Source: an uncultured bacterium
GTDB taxonomy: Bacteria; Spirochaetota; Spirochaetia; Sphaerochaetales; Sphaerochaetaceae
Direction: 5' to 3'
DNA length: 32,500 nt
Assembly (NCBI GenBank): GCA_905215015.1
Contig: CAJMOS010000018.1
Coordinates: 1 to 32,500 of the forward strand
Of the stretch, positions 15,491-22,017 are shown one piece after another. The stretch's first letter is position 1, and each line of letters begins with the position of its first letter. The notes under the pieces are model-generated. The model saw nothing but the letters and a program-made list of their open reading frames with translations, had not been told where the DNA came from and did no database searches. Position numbers and translations under genes: made by a program.

Positions 15491-15841
15491 ATGGCAACCG
15501 CAAAGAAAGAAGCCCCGAAGAAGGAAGAGCCGGCAAAAAAGGCCGCTCCGGAGAAAAAGGAACCTGCGCCCAAAGAAGCGCCAGCGGAAGAGAAAAAAGA
15601 GGTGCGCGACGTCCACGAGGTCTCGTTCGTCGCAGGCAAGGGCTGGTCGGTCAAACGGCAGAACAGCGCCAAAGTCATCAAGTACTTCAAGACCAAGCTG
15701 GAGGCGACCGAGTACGTCGTAAAGGTGGCCGGCAACGTCGGCACCCACGTGGTGATCAAGCTGAAGAACGGCAAATACCAGAAATTCGAGAACGCCGTCC
15801 GCGCCTTGAAGTACGCGCAGACCTCCAAGGAACCGGACTGA
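15491..15841 (+). CDS. DUF2188 protein with Lys/Ala/Pro/Glu-rich tail
   Basis: A 116-residue protein in two parts. Residues 1-40 are low complexity, built of KKEEPAKKAAPEKKEPAPKE, a flexible charged arm like those of histone H1-type or nucleoid proteins. Residues 43-110 look like DUF2188, a small beta-rich domain: HEVSFVAGKGWSVKRQNSAK and HVVIKLKNGKYQKF. AAGGGAG six bases upstream of the ATG at 15491 sets the start; the longer open frame from 15446 has no such support. The function of DUF2188 is not established. It ends one base from the convergent TauE gene. Confidence 0.75.
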   Translation: MATAKKEAPKKEEPAKKAAPEKKEPAPKEAPAEEKKEVRDVHEVSFVAGKGWSVKRQNSAKVIKYFKTKLEATEYVVKVAGNVGTHVVIKLKNGKYQKFENAVRALKYAQTSKEPD

Positions 15842-15842
15842 G

Positions 15843-16565
15843 CTACCAGTTCGTTCCCAGAATCACGACCCCGTTGGTCGCGATCAGCAGATAGACCAGC
15901 CGTTTGAAACTTTCCAGGTGCAAACGGCTGAATAGGTGCATCCCAAGGAACGTCCCTACCGCCACGCCGACCAGACCGATTCCGAGCGAGGGGACCACAT
16001 CGGAAGGAACCATTCCCTTGGCGATGCGCATCATGGCCGCGGCGAAGGCCGTCACCACGAAGCTGAACTGGGTTGAAGCCAGATAGGACTCCTTGTCCCC
16101 CAACGAGGGGAGCAGGTACATCGCTGTCGTCGGCCCGCCGATCCCGAAGAATCCATTGCTCACTCCGGTCACCGCACCCAGCGCGACACCCTTCACTGGA
16201 GTCGGATGGATCTTGATAGTCCCAACGAAGAGGAAATAGGCCGCCAAGGCAATCAGCACGCAACCGAGGGCGAGCATCATGGCCCGGTTGTCTATGGATG
16301 CGCTGAGCGCGGTGATTGTCGTGCCTACCAGCACGTTGGCGATGGCGAAAGGCAGCACCACCTTCCAGTTGATGAAGCGGCGGTAGCGAATTGCCAGCAC
16401 GGTCGAGTTGCACATGCTCATCAACAGCGAGAAGGCGACCGCCGTCCCGTACGGGAAAAGATACGGCAGGAACGCCATGCAGAACACACCGAAACCAAAG
16501 CCGATCGCGCTCTGCAGGAACGCGCCGACCGCGATGATCAGAAATACCAGAAACAAATGCATCAT
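15843..16565 (-). CDS. TauE/SafE family permease
   Basis: A 240-residue membrane protein with about eight helices and the two glycine-rich family signatures: LQSAIGFGFGVF in the first half and GVSNGFFGIGGPT in the second. Members export sulfite, sulfoacetate or other small organic anions; the substrate here is unknown. Two ATGs stand in a row at 16565 and 16562. The first overlaps the stop of the Rsm22-like gene (ATGA) and AAGGTGG lies just before, so the exact start may be either. A link between permease and methyltransferase other than co-transcription is not apparent. Confidence 0.85.
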   Translation of the reverse strand: MMHLFLVFLIIAVGAFLQSAIGFGFGVFCMAFLPYLFPYGTAVAFSLLMSMCNSTVLAIRYRRFINWKVVLPFAIANVLVGTTITALSASIDNRAMMLALGCVLIALAAYFLFVGTIKIHPTPVKGVALGAVTGVSNGFFGIGGPTTAMYLLPSLGDKESYLASTQFSFVVTAFAAAMMRIAKGMVPSDVVPSLGIGLVGVAVGTFLGMHLFSRLHLESFKRLVYLLIATNGVVILGTNW

Positions 16566-17737
16566 CCATCCACCTTGGAGAGGATTTCCAACCGGGAGGA
16601 AGGGCCGAAACCCAGCCCCTCGCCACGCATCTGTACGCCACGGACCAGCACCTCGTCGTACCGCTTCAAATCGAAGAACCCTTCCTCTCTCGCATGAGGA
16701 TCCCCTTTCGGAGCGGAGATGGAAAAGCGCTTTTCCCCATCGCAGAAGAGGAACCGTACCCTTCCCGACTTGTTCATCATCGCCTCGCTGACGACCAGGG
16801 CGTGGACATCTCCACCCTCCAAGGCAGGAGGAAGCTCCCGCCCTCCTTTCTGAAGAAAGAAATAGGTCATCTTCACCGACTCGCGGTCCAAATTGGCCGC
16901 TTTCGCAAGGCTCGCCATCGGCTCTCCCGGCTCCCAGGCGACCTCGCTGTGGCAGGTATGCCCTTCCCCTGCCTGCAAGGCCGGACAAGGGCGATCGGCC
17001 ATGCAGGGTCCGAGCAGGTGCCATCCGTTTTCCACCAGCCGGTCGCGCAGCTTCATCAGGTTCCTGCTGGTCAGCAGCAACGCTGGCTCGCAGAGGAAGC
17101 AGACGCCATCTTCCGCCAAGCGCATGCCGACCTGCTCCAAAAGCTGGTGGCGTTCCTCGTTTTGGTTCCCGTCGTCCTTCCACAGTTCGTTCAGCGTGTG
17201 GCTCACCAACACCACATCCCAAGGGCCGGGCAGGTCGTCCAGGCTCTCCTGCATCAAGTCCTTCCGGATTCTTGTCGCATGGACATGGCCTGCGGGCAGC
17301 ATCGCCTCTGCCAGCTTCATCGCCTTGTTGCTGTAATCGACCAGCGTCACTTCGATGGTGCTCTGGTGGGGCAGCAAATCGACAAGTGCGGCCGAAGCAG
17401 GCCCTGGCCCGCAACCTAAATCCAATATCCGAACCACTTGTTTCATTCCGAATTGGGAAAGCAATTTTGGTCTTGATGAAAACGCAAGCGATACCTGCAG
17501 GTAACTGACCGGCCAATAATAGAGCAGGTAGGAGTTGAGCAACGGTTGCTCGTTCATGTATCCGGCCCCCGCCAGATTCCGCCCGCCTGTCAGCCCTCGC
17601 TGCAGTTTGAGCAGGCAATCCCCCGCCCGCTGCAATTCTTTCGGTGTCAAAAGCGTACTTGACCCGCCACCCCGGTACAGGGAAACCAACTTGGAGATGT
17701 GCCCCCTCAGGAGCCGCTCGCTTCGCTCGATACTCAT
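16562..17737 (-). CDS. Rsm22/METTL17-like ribosomal methyltransferase
   Basis: A 391-residue Rossmann methyltransferase of the Rsm22 family. The S-adenosylmethionine motif is ILDLGCGPGPAS (residues 104-115), then VDYSNKAM (133-140) and VSHTLNEL (178-185). Cysteines stand at CFLC (213, 216), Cys245, Cys251 and Cys262 in PCMADRPCP and GHTCH. These resemble the iron-sulfur ligands reported for mitochondrial METTL17/Rsm22, which assists small-subunit assembly. There is no ribosome site; TATACT ends six bases before the ATG at 17737. It is first in a two-gene unit with the TauE permease. Confidence 0.8.
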   Translation of the reverse strand: MSIERSERLLRGHISKLVSLYRGGGSSTLLTPKELQRAGDCLLKLQRGLTGGRNLAGAGYMNEQPLLNSYLLYYWPVSYLQVSLAFSSRPKLLSQFGMKQVVRILDLGCGPGPASAALVDLLPHQSTIEVTLVDYSNKAMKLAEAMLPAGHVHATRIRKDLMQESLDDLPGPWDVVLVSHTLNELWKDDGNQNEERHQLLEQVGMRLAEDGVCFLCEPALLLTSRNLMKLRDRLVENGWHLLGPCMADRPCPALQAGEGHTCHSEVAWEPGEPMASLAKAANLDRESVKMTYFFLQKGGRELPPALEGGDVHALVVSEAMMNKSGRVRFLFCDGEKRFSISAPKGDPHAREEGFFDLKRYDEVLVRGVQMRGEGLGFGPSSRLEILSKVDG

Positions 17738-17743
17738 ATGGAG

Positions 17744-17749
17744 AGTATA
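17744..17749 (-). promoter_or_regulatory. -10 element of the Rsm22-like gene, leaderless
   Basis: TATACT on the minus strand, ending six bases before the ATG at 17737. No convincing -35. Confidence 0.45.
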
Positions 17750-17773
17750 CTTCGCCGCCCGTTCTTCTTCTAC

Positions 17774-17802
17774 TTGACGGGAGCGCCAATTCCGATTTGA
17801 AT
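17774..17802 (+). promoter_or_regulatory. Promoter of the ThyX-like gene, leaderless
   Basis: TTGACG (17774-17779), a 17-base spacer and TTGAAT (17797-17802), ending six bases before the ATG at 17809. Confidence 0.5.
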
Positions 17803-17808
17803 GGGGGC

Positions 17809-18456
17809 ATGCTCACACTTGCAAGAACCTCAGTCATGAACTTCGAGAACGCCATGCGCGGCGCTCGCAATCCCTTGAACAGCTGGGACCGGATGGACAG
17901 CCATGTCGAGAGCGACGGGACCTTCGTCTTCGGCCCCAACGACCTGAACCTTGCCCGGCGTCTGGCCCATGCAGGCAGCGACCACCGCAAGTTCATCCGC
18001 CAGATCTTCGTCTCGGTCGACATCACCGCCCCCATCTACTGGTGGAAGGAATACGACACCTACAAGGTCGGTACGGTCGCCAACTCGACCAGCACGATGC
18101 ACAAGATCCAGTCCAAGCGGTTCTCCCGTTCGGACTTCTCGCTGGACCATATGCGTCCGGAGATGCTGGAGCTTTTCGACCAGGTGATCGCGGGCCTCGA
18201 GACGGCACGCAAGAACTATCTTGCCACCAAGGACAAGAGCTGGTGGTACACGATGATCCAGATGCTGCCGGAGAGCTACAACCAGACCCGCACGTGCACG
18301 ATGAACTACGAGAACCTGGTCAACCAGTACTACTCCCGCTGCAACCACAAGCTGGAAGAGTGGCACATCTACTGCGACTGGGCCAGCAAGCTCCCCTATT
18401 TCAAGGAGCTCTTCCTCGACCCGTTGCCGGCACCGGAATCCAAACAATCATCCTGA
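17809..18456 (+). CDS. Divergent ThyX-like protein, catalytic motif not conserved
   Basis: A 215-residue protein I know as a conserved hypothetical in phages and gut bacteria. By eye its order of blocks follows flavin-dependent thymidylate synthase (ThyX). DITAPIYWWKEYDTYK (71-86) sits where ThyX has a strand plus its RHR motif. NSTSTMHKI (92-100) sits at the conserved Asn/Ser stretch. QMLPESYNQTRTCTMNYENL (151-170) and RCNHKLEEW (177-185) match the C-terminal helix block. The RHRxxSxNExSxRY signature itself is absent. It may bind flavin or nucleotide without making thymidylate, or the likeness may be chance. It has its own promoter and a strong terminator, so it stands alone. The longer open frame from 17644 runs back into the neighbouring gene and is not used. 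Confidence 0.6.
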   Translation: MLTLARTSVMNFENAMRGARNPLNSWDRMDSHVESDGTFVFGPNDLNLARRLAHAGSDHRKFIRQIFVSVDITAPIYWWKEYDTYKVGTVANSTSTMHKIQSKRFSRSDFSLDHMRPEMLELFDQVIAGLETARKNYLATKDKSWWYTMIQMLPESYNQTRTCTMNYENLVNQYYSRCNHKLEEWHIYCDWASKLPYFKELFLDPLPAPESKQSS

Positions 18457-18464
18457 TCGCCATC

Positions 18465-18496
18465 AAGGCCGCCTGCAGGCGGCCTTGTTTTTCCTT
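18465..18496 (+). terminator. Rho-independent terminator
   Basis: A perfect 9-bp stem, AAGGCCGCC (18465-18473) with GGCGGCCTT (18478-18486), a TGCA loop and the tail GTTTTTCC. It ends the ThyX-like transcript. Confidence 0.92.
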
Positions 18497-18527
18497 CCGC
18501 ATCTAGCCTTTTCCTCCCTTCCTCGGC

Positions 18528-18533
18528 TAGACT
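18528..18533 (+). promoter_or_regulatory. -10 element of the ABC transporter gene, leaderless
   Basis: TAGACT ends six bases before the ATG at 18540, and no ribosome site is present. The -35 is not clear. Confidence 0.35.
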
Positions 18534-18539
18534 TGGGAC

Positions 18540-20300
18540 ATGCCGAAAAAGTCTCAGTATCTCAGAAGGTTCCTTCCCTATTACCGGAAGTACCTTGGTA
18601 TGTTCCTGCTCGACACGCTTTGCGCGGCGTTGACCACGAGCGGCGACCTTGTCCTGCCCATGCTGGTCCGGTTCCTGACCCAGACCGGCATGCAGGATCG
18701 TTCCGCCCTGACCGTCCAGCTGGTGCTCCGCATCGGTCTGCTCTACATCGGGCTCCGCATCATCGACTCGCTTGCCCGCTACTACATGTCCAGCGTCGGC
18801 CATATCATGGGCGCTTACATGGAACGGGATATGCGCAGCGAGCTCTTCGACCATCTCGAGACACTGTCCTTCAACTTCTTCGACAACACCAAGATCGGGC
18901 AGATCATGGCGCGCATGACCCACGACCTGTTTGATGTGACCGAGTTCGCCCACCACGGACCGGAGAACGTCTTCATCGCCCTCTTCGAGTTCCTTGTCGC
19001 CTTCATCGTGCTGAGCCGCATCGACCTGTCGCTGACCATCATCATCTTCGCCCTGCTTCCGGTAATGACCGCCATCGTGCTGGTCTTCAACTTCCGGCTG
19101 CGGATCATGTTCCGCAAGCAACGGGTACAGACTGGAGAAATCAACGCCGCCGTCGAGGACAGTCTGCTGGGCATACGGGTGGTCAAGTCCTTCGCCAACG
19201 AAGAGCTGGAGAAACAGAAGTTCGAGTCGGGCAACAAGGCCTACCTCGACCTGCAGAAACAGGGATATTACCTGATGGGGCAGTACCAGGCGTTGTTGAA
19301 GCTGCTCGACGGGGTCATGTATATCGCCATCGTCGTCATCGGTTCGCTGTACATGATCCACGGACGGATCCAGGCCTCGGATCTGGTCGCCTATGTGCTC
19401 TACCTGAACACCCTGCTGGCTGCCATCCACCTTTTGGTACAGTTCACCGAACAGTTTTTGCGCGGCATTACCGGCATCGAGCGTTTCTTCCAGATCATCG
19501 ACACCCCGAGCGACATCACCGACAGCCCGGATGCGAAGGAACTGGGAGACGACGTCAAAGGAGACATACGCTTCAATCACGTGAGCTTCTCCTACACCGA
19601 CGACGGGACCAAGGTACTGGAAGGCATCGACCTCCATATCCGACCGGGAGAGAACGTCGCCTTGGTCGGTCCTTCGGGGGGTGGCAAGACGACCCTCTGC
19701 AACCTGATTCCCCGTTTCTATGACGTGACCAAAGGTTCGATCGCCATCGATGGAAAGGACATCAAGGCCCTCACGCTGAGGAGTCTGAGAGAACACATCG
19801 GCTTCGTCCAGCAGGACGTCTACCTGTTCAGCGGAACCGTCTTCGAGAACATCGCCTACGGCAAGAAAGGCGCGACCCGCCAAGAGGTAATCCTCGCAGC
19901 CAAGGAGGCGGGAGCCCACGAGTTCATCATGCATCTGAAGGATGGCTACGACACCTACGTCGGAGAACGCGGCATCAAGCTTTCCGGCGGGCAGAAGCAG
20001 CGCATCTCCATCGCCCGGGTCTTCCTGAAGAATCCCCCGATCCTGATTCTGGACGAGGCGACCAGCGCCTTGGACAACGAAAGCGAACAGCTGGTGCAGG
20101 AATCCCTGGAACGCCTTGCCAAAGGACGCACCACGCTGACCATCGCCCACCGGCTGACCACGATACGCAACGTCGACAGGATCATGGTGCTGACCGACAA
20201 GGGCATCGAGGAGGAAGGCACCCACCAGGAGTTGATTCAGAAGGGTGGCATCTATGCCCACCTCTACCAGACCTATAGCGACTTTGTGGGGCAAGCGTGA
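18540..20300 (+). CDS. ABC half-transporter, exporter type (MsbA-like)
   Basis: A 586-residue fused permease-ATPase. About six membrane helices fill residues 15-305. The nucleotide-binding domain follows: Walker A GPSGGGKTT (377-385), Q-loop VQQDVYLFSG, signature LSGGQKQR (480-487), Walker B ILILDEATSALD (501-512) and the switch histidine in IAHRLTT. This is a homodimeric exporter of the MsbA/LmrA kind in the inner membrane. Lipids or drugs are the usual cargo and nothing here narrows it. It stands alone, between a terminator and a 290-base intergenic region. Confidence 0.92.
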   Translation: MPKKSQYLRRFLPYYRKYLGMFLLDTLCAALTTSGDLVLPMLVRFLTQTGMQDRSALTVQLVLRIGLLYIGLRIIDSLARYYMSSVGHIMGAYMERDMRSELFDHLETLSFNFFDNTKIGQIMARMTHDLFDVTEFAHHGPENVFIALFEFLVAFIVLSRIDLSLTIIIFALLPVMTAIVLVFNFRLRIMFRKQRVQTGEINAAVEDSLLGIRVVKSFANEELEKQKFESGNKAYLDLQKQGYYLMGQYQALLKLLDGVMYIAIVVIGSLYMIHGRIQASDLVAYVLYLNTLLAAIHLLVQFTEQFLRGITGIERFFQIIDTPSDITDSPDAKELGDDVKGDIRFNHVSFSYTDDGTKVLEGIDLHIRPGENVALVGPSGGGKTTLCNLIPRFYDVTKGSIAIDGKDIKALTLRSLREHIGFVQQDVYLFSGTVFENIAYGKKGATRQEVILAAKEAGAHEFIMHLKDGYDTYVGERGIKLSGGQKQRISIARVFLKNPPILILDEATSALDNESEQLVQESLERLAKGRTTLTIAHRLTTIRNVDRIMVLTDKGIEEEGTHQELIQKGGIYAHLYQTYSDFVGQA

Positions 20301-20375
20301 TGCATCCCATCATGCGGGAATGGAACTGGTATGACTGAAGATCGGCATGCATATCAGTCACGGGCAAAGGACCAT

Positions 20376-20420
20376 GGTTACAACCTTATTGCCATGCCTG
20401 TTTTACTCGGTTGCAACCGA
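20376..20420. promoter_or_regulatory. Pair of operator-like palindromes in a 290-base intergenic region
   Basis: The gap 20301-20591 holds no gene I can support. In it GGTTACAACC (20376-20385) and the perfect 14-bp palindrome TCGGTTGCAACCGA (20407-20420) share the core GGTTnCAACC, 33 bases apart, about three helical turns. A third imperfect inverted repeat follows at 20421-20436. This looks like a binding site for a dimeric regulator, about 150 bases above the promoter of the carboxymuconolactone-decarboxylase-like gene. An AAGCATG/CATGCTT hairpin lies at 20508-20526 without a T-tract. Confidence 0.4.
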
Positions 20421-20569
20421 CTCGGTTTGTATCGAGCAAAACAGTATCCACAAAAAGGCATCCGAAAAGAGTAGAACATACGATTTTCTTCCTTTGGACG
20501 CAAGAAGAAGCATGCCTTCCATGCTTGGGAAAATCTGAAATCCATCACGCCACAGCCCGTTTCTTCCGT

Positions 20570-20586
20570 TATAATTATCGAGAGGA
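20570..20586 (+). promoter_or_regulatory. -10 element and ribosome site of the CMD-fold gene
   Basis: A consensus TATAAT (20570-20575) would start transcription near 20582, giving a leader of about ten bases that is almost entirely the ribosome site GAGGAG. The -35 is weak, consistent with activator control. Confidence 0.55.
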
Positions 20587-20591
20587 GTCCT

Positions 20592-21317
20592 ATGAAAGAA
20601 AAAACCAGAAAGAAACTCACCAGCTACAAGACGTTCCGGCAAATGATGGAGACCGACCCCTCCTATCTCGACAAGGTTGCCACCTTCTCCTTCGAGGAGG
20701 TTCCAGAGGCCGATCCCGCCATCGACGAGCGGAGCCGGGCTCTGGCAATCGTCGCCACAATCATGGGCTGCCAGGGCATCGATTTCTACCGGCAGATCCT
20801 GGATGAGGCGCTCACCGTCCTCCACCCGATCGAGGTCAAGGAAGTGCTCTACCAGGCGACCGCCTATCTCGGGCTCGCCCGGGTTTATCCCTTCATCGAA
20901 GCCACCAACGAGGTATTGAAGAAACGGGGAATCAAGCTTCCGCTTCCCGAGCAGGGAACCACGACCAGCGCGAACCGGCGCGAGAAGGGCACCGAAGCGC
21001 AGGTCGCCATCTTCGGGGAAGGAATGCGGGATTTCTGGAGCCAGAGCACGGTCAACCAGTGGCTGGCCGCCAATTGTTTCGGGGACTACTACACCAGGAA
21101 GGGCCTCTCATTGCGGGACCGGGAACTGGCAACCTTCTGCTACTTGGCCGCCCAAGGCGGATGCGAGCCACAGCTGGTCGGCCACGCGAAGGGGAACTTC
21201 CGCATGGGCAACAGCGCAGATTTTCTGCGCGCCATCGTCCGCCAGTGCATCCCCTATATCGGCTACCCGCGAAGCCTGAACGCCCTCTCGGCCATCGACA
21301 AGGCCGAACAGGCCTAG
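20592..21317 (+). CDS. Carboxymuconolactone-decarboxylase-fold protein, two domains
   Basis: A 241-residue protein with two CMD/AhpD-like helical units (about 40-112 and 165-235). The first has VLHPIEVKEVLYQATAYLG. The second has GLSLRDRELATFCYLAAQGG then CEPQLVGHAKGNFRMGNS, with Cys191 and His198 in the position of the family's active-site region. Families with this fold include gamma-carboxymuconolactone decarboxylase and peroxidase-like AhpD. The first unit lacks the Cys and His, so it may be structural. Tandem CMD proteins are common in anaerobes and usually of unknown function. It is convergent with the PII-like gene, five bases away. Confidence 0.75.
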   Translation: MKEKTRKKLTSYKTFRQMMETDPSYLDKVATFSFEEVPEADPAIDERSRALAIVATIMGCQGIDFYRQILDEALTVLHPIEVKEVLYQATAYLGLARVYPFIEATNEVLKKRGIKLPLPEQGTTTSANRREKGTEAQVAIFGEGMRDFWSQSTVNQWLAANCFGDYYTRKGLSLRDRELATFCYLAAQGGCEPQLVGHAKGNFRMGNSADFLRAIVRQCIPYIGYPRSLNALSAIDKAEQA

Positions 21318-21322
21318 AACGC

Positions 21323-22012
21323 TTACTCCTTCCGGTCGATGGTACGGATGCCGGCCGTCCCGGAGACCGGGAGCGAGATGCAGATGGCTTTGGCCTCGGT
21401 CTCCATACCAGCCTTCTCCATGATCGAGGAGATGATCGCGTTTTTCTGCTCGCGCTTCGTGACAATCAGGATCACGTCCTTCTCCGAAGCGAGAGAGACA
21501 CCGAAGAACATCTCCGCCCGTTCGGTACCGGTACCACGCGCATGGATCACCGTGCCACCGGCAGCCCCGGCGGCGCGCGCCGCGTCCATGACCAGGTTGT
21601 TGTAGCCCTGGTTGGCGATGACGACCAAAAGCTCGGTTTGCGTTTCCTTCATGACCGATTCCTCCCCTCTCGTATAGGTCTGGTTGTACAGCAGGTAGGC
21701 CAGCTCCCGCTTGCCCCCGACACTGCTCATCGGCACCGTCACCGCGATGCCGGTATTAGGCACGTTGATGTACAGCCTGTTGACCAAGTCCTCCTTCAAC
21801 TGTTTCCAGGAATCATCGGTGATGAAGGAGAAAATCACCGCCTTTTCCGAGTTGTCCAGACCCAGGACCCGCAGCATGTCGCTGCGCGCCGTCCCGTGGC
21901 CCAAGGTGATGTAGCTCGTCAGGATATTCCGCTCCTGATAGAGCTCTAGGAACTGCGGCAGCTTCTTGCGGGCCGCAATCGTGATCAGAAACGAGATAGT
22001 GCTCATGCCCAC
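21323..22012 (-). CDS. Tandem PII-like (GlnB-fold) regulator
   Basis: A 229-residue protein with two GlnB-type ferredoxin-like domains. The second (about 122-222) is close to standard PII: TELLVVIANQGYNNLVMDAA, then GGTVIHARGTGTERAEMFFG leading into the T-loop region, and KDVILIVTKREQ. The first (about 1-105) is a diverged copy, with FLITIAARKKLPQFLELY and ITLGHGTARSDML. PII proteins are trimeric sensors of ATP/ADP and 2-oxoglutarate that bind transporters and enzymes. Here it lies five bases behind a DUF1538 transporter gene and probably controls it, as GlnK controls AmtB. AAGGGGG lies just before the ATG. Confidence 0.82.
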   Translation of the reverse strand: MGMSTISFLITIAARKKLPQFLELYQERNILTSYITLGHGTARSDMLRVLGLDNSEKAVIFSFITDDSWKQLKEDLVNRLYINVPNTGIAVTVPMSSVGGKRELAYLLYNQTYTRGEESVMKETQTELLVVIANQGYNNLVMDAARAAGAAGGTVIHARGTGTERAEMFFGVSLASEKDVILIVTKREQKNAIISSIMEKAGMETEAKAICISLPVSGTAGIRTIDRKE

Positions 22013-22017
22013 CCCCT

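Noticed and set aside
18396..20294. 632-codon minus-strand frame under the ABC transporter
   Set aside because: Antisense shadow; the plus strand carries all ABC motifs in order.
20347..20538. Possible 63-codon plus-strand gene in the intergenic gap
   Set aside because: No ribosome site, no family, and it covers the operator-like palindromes.
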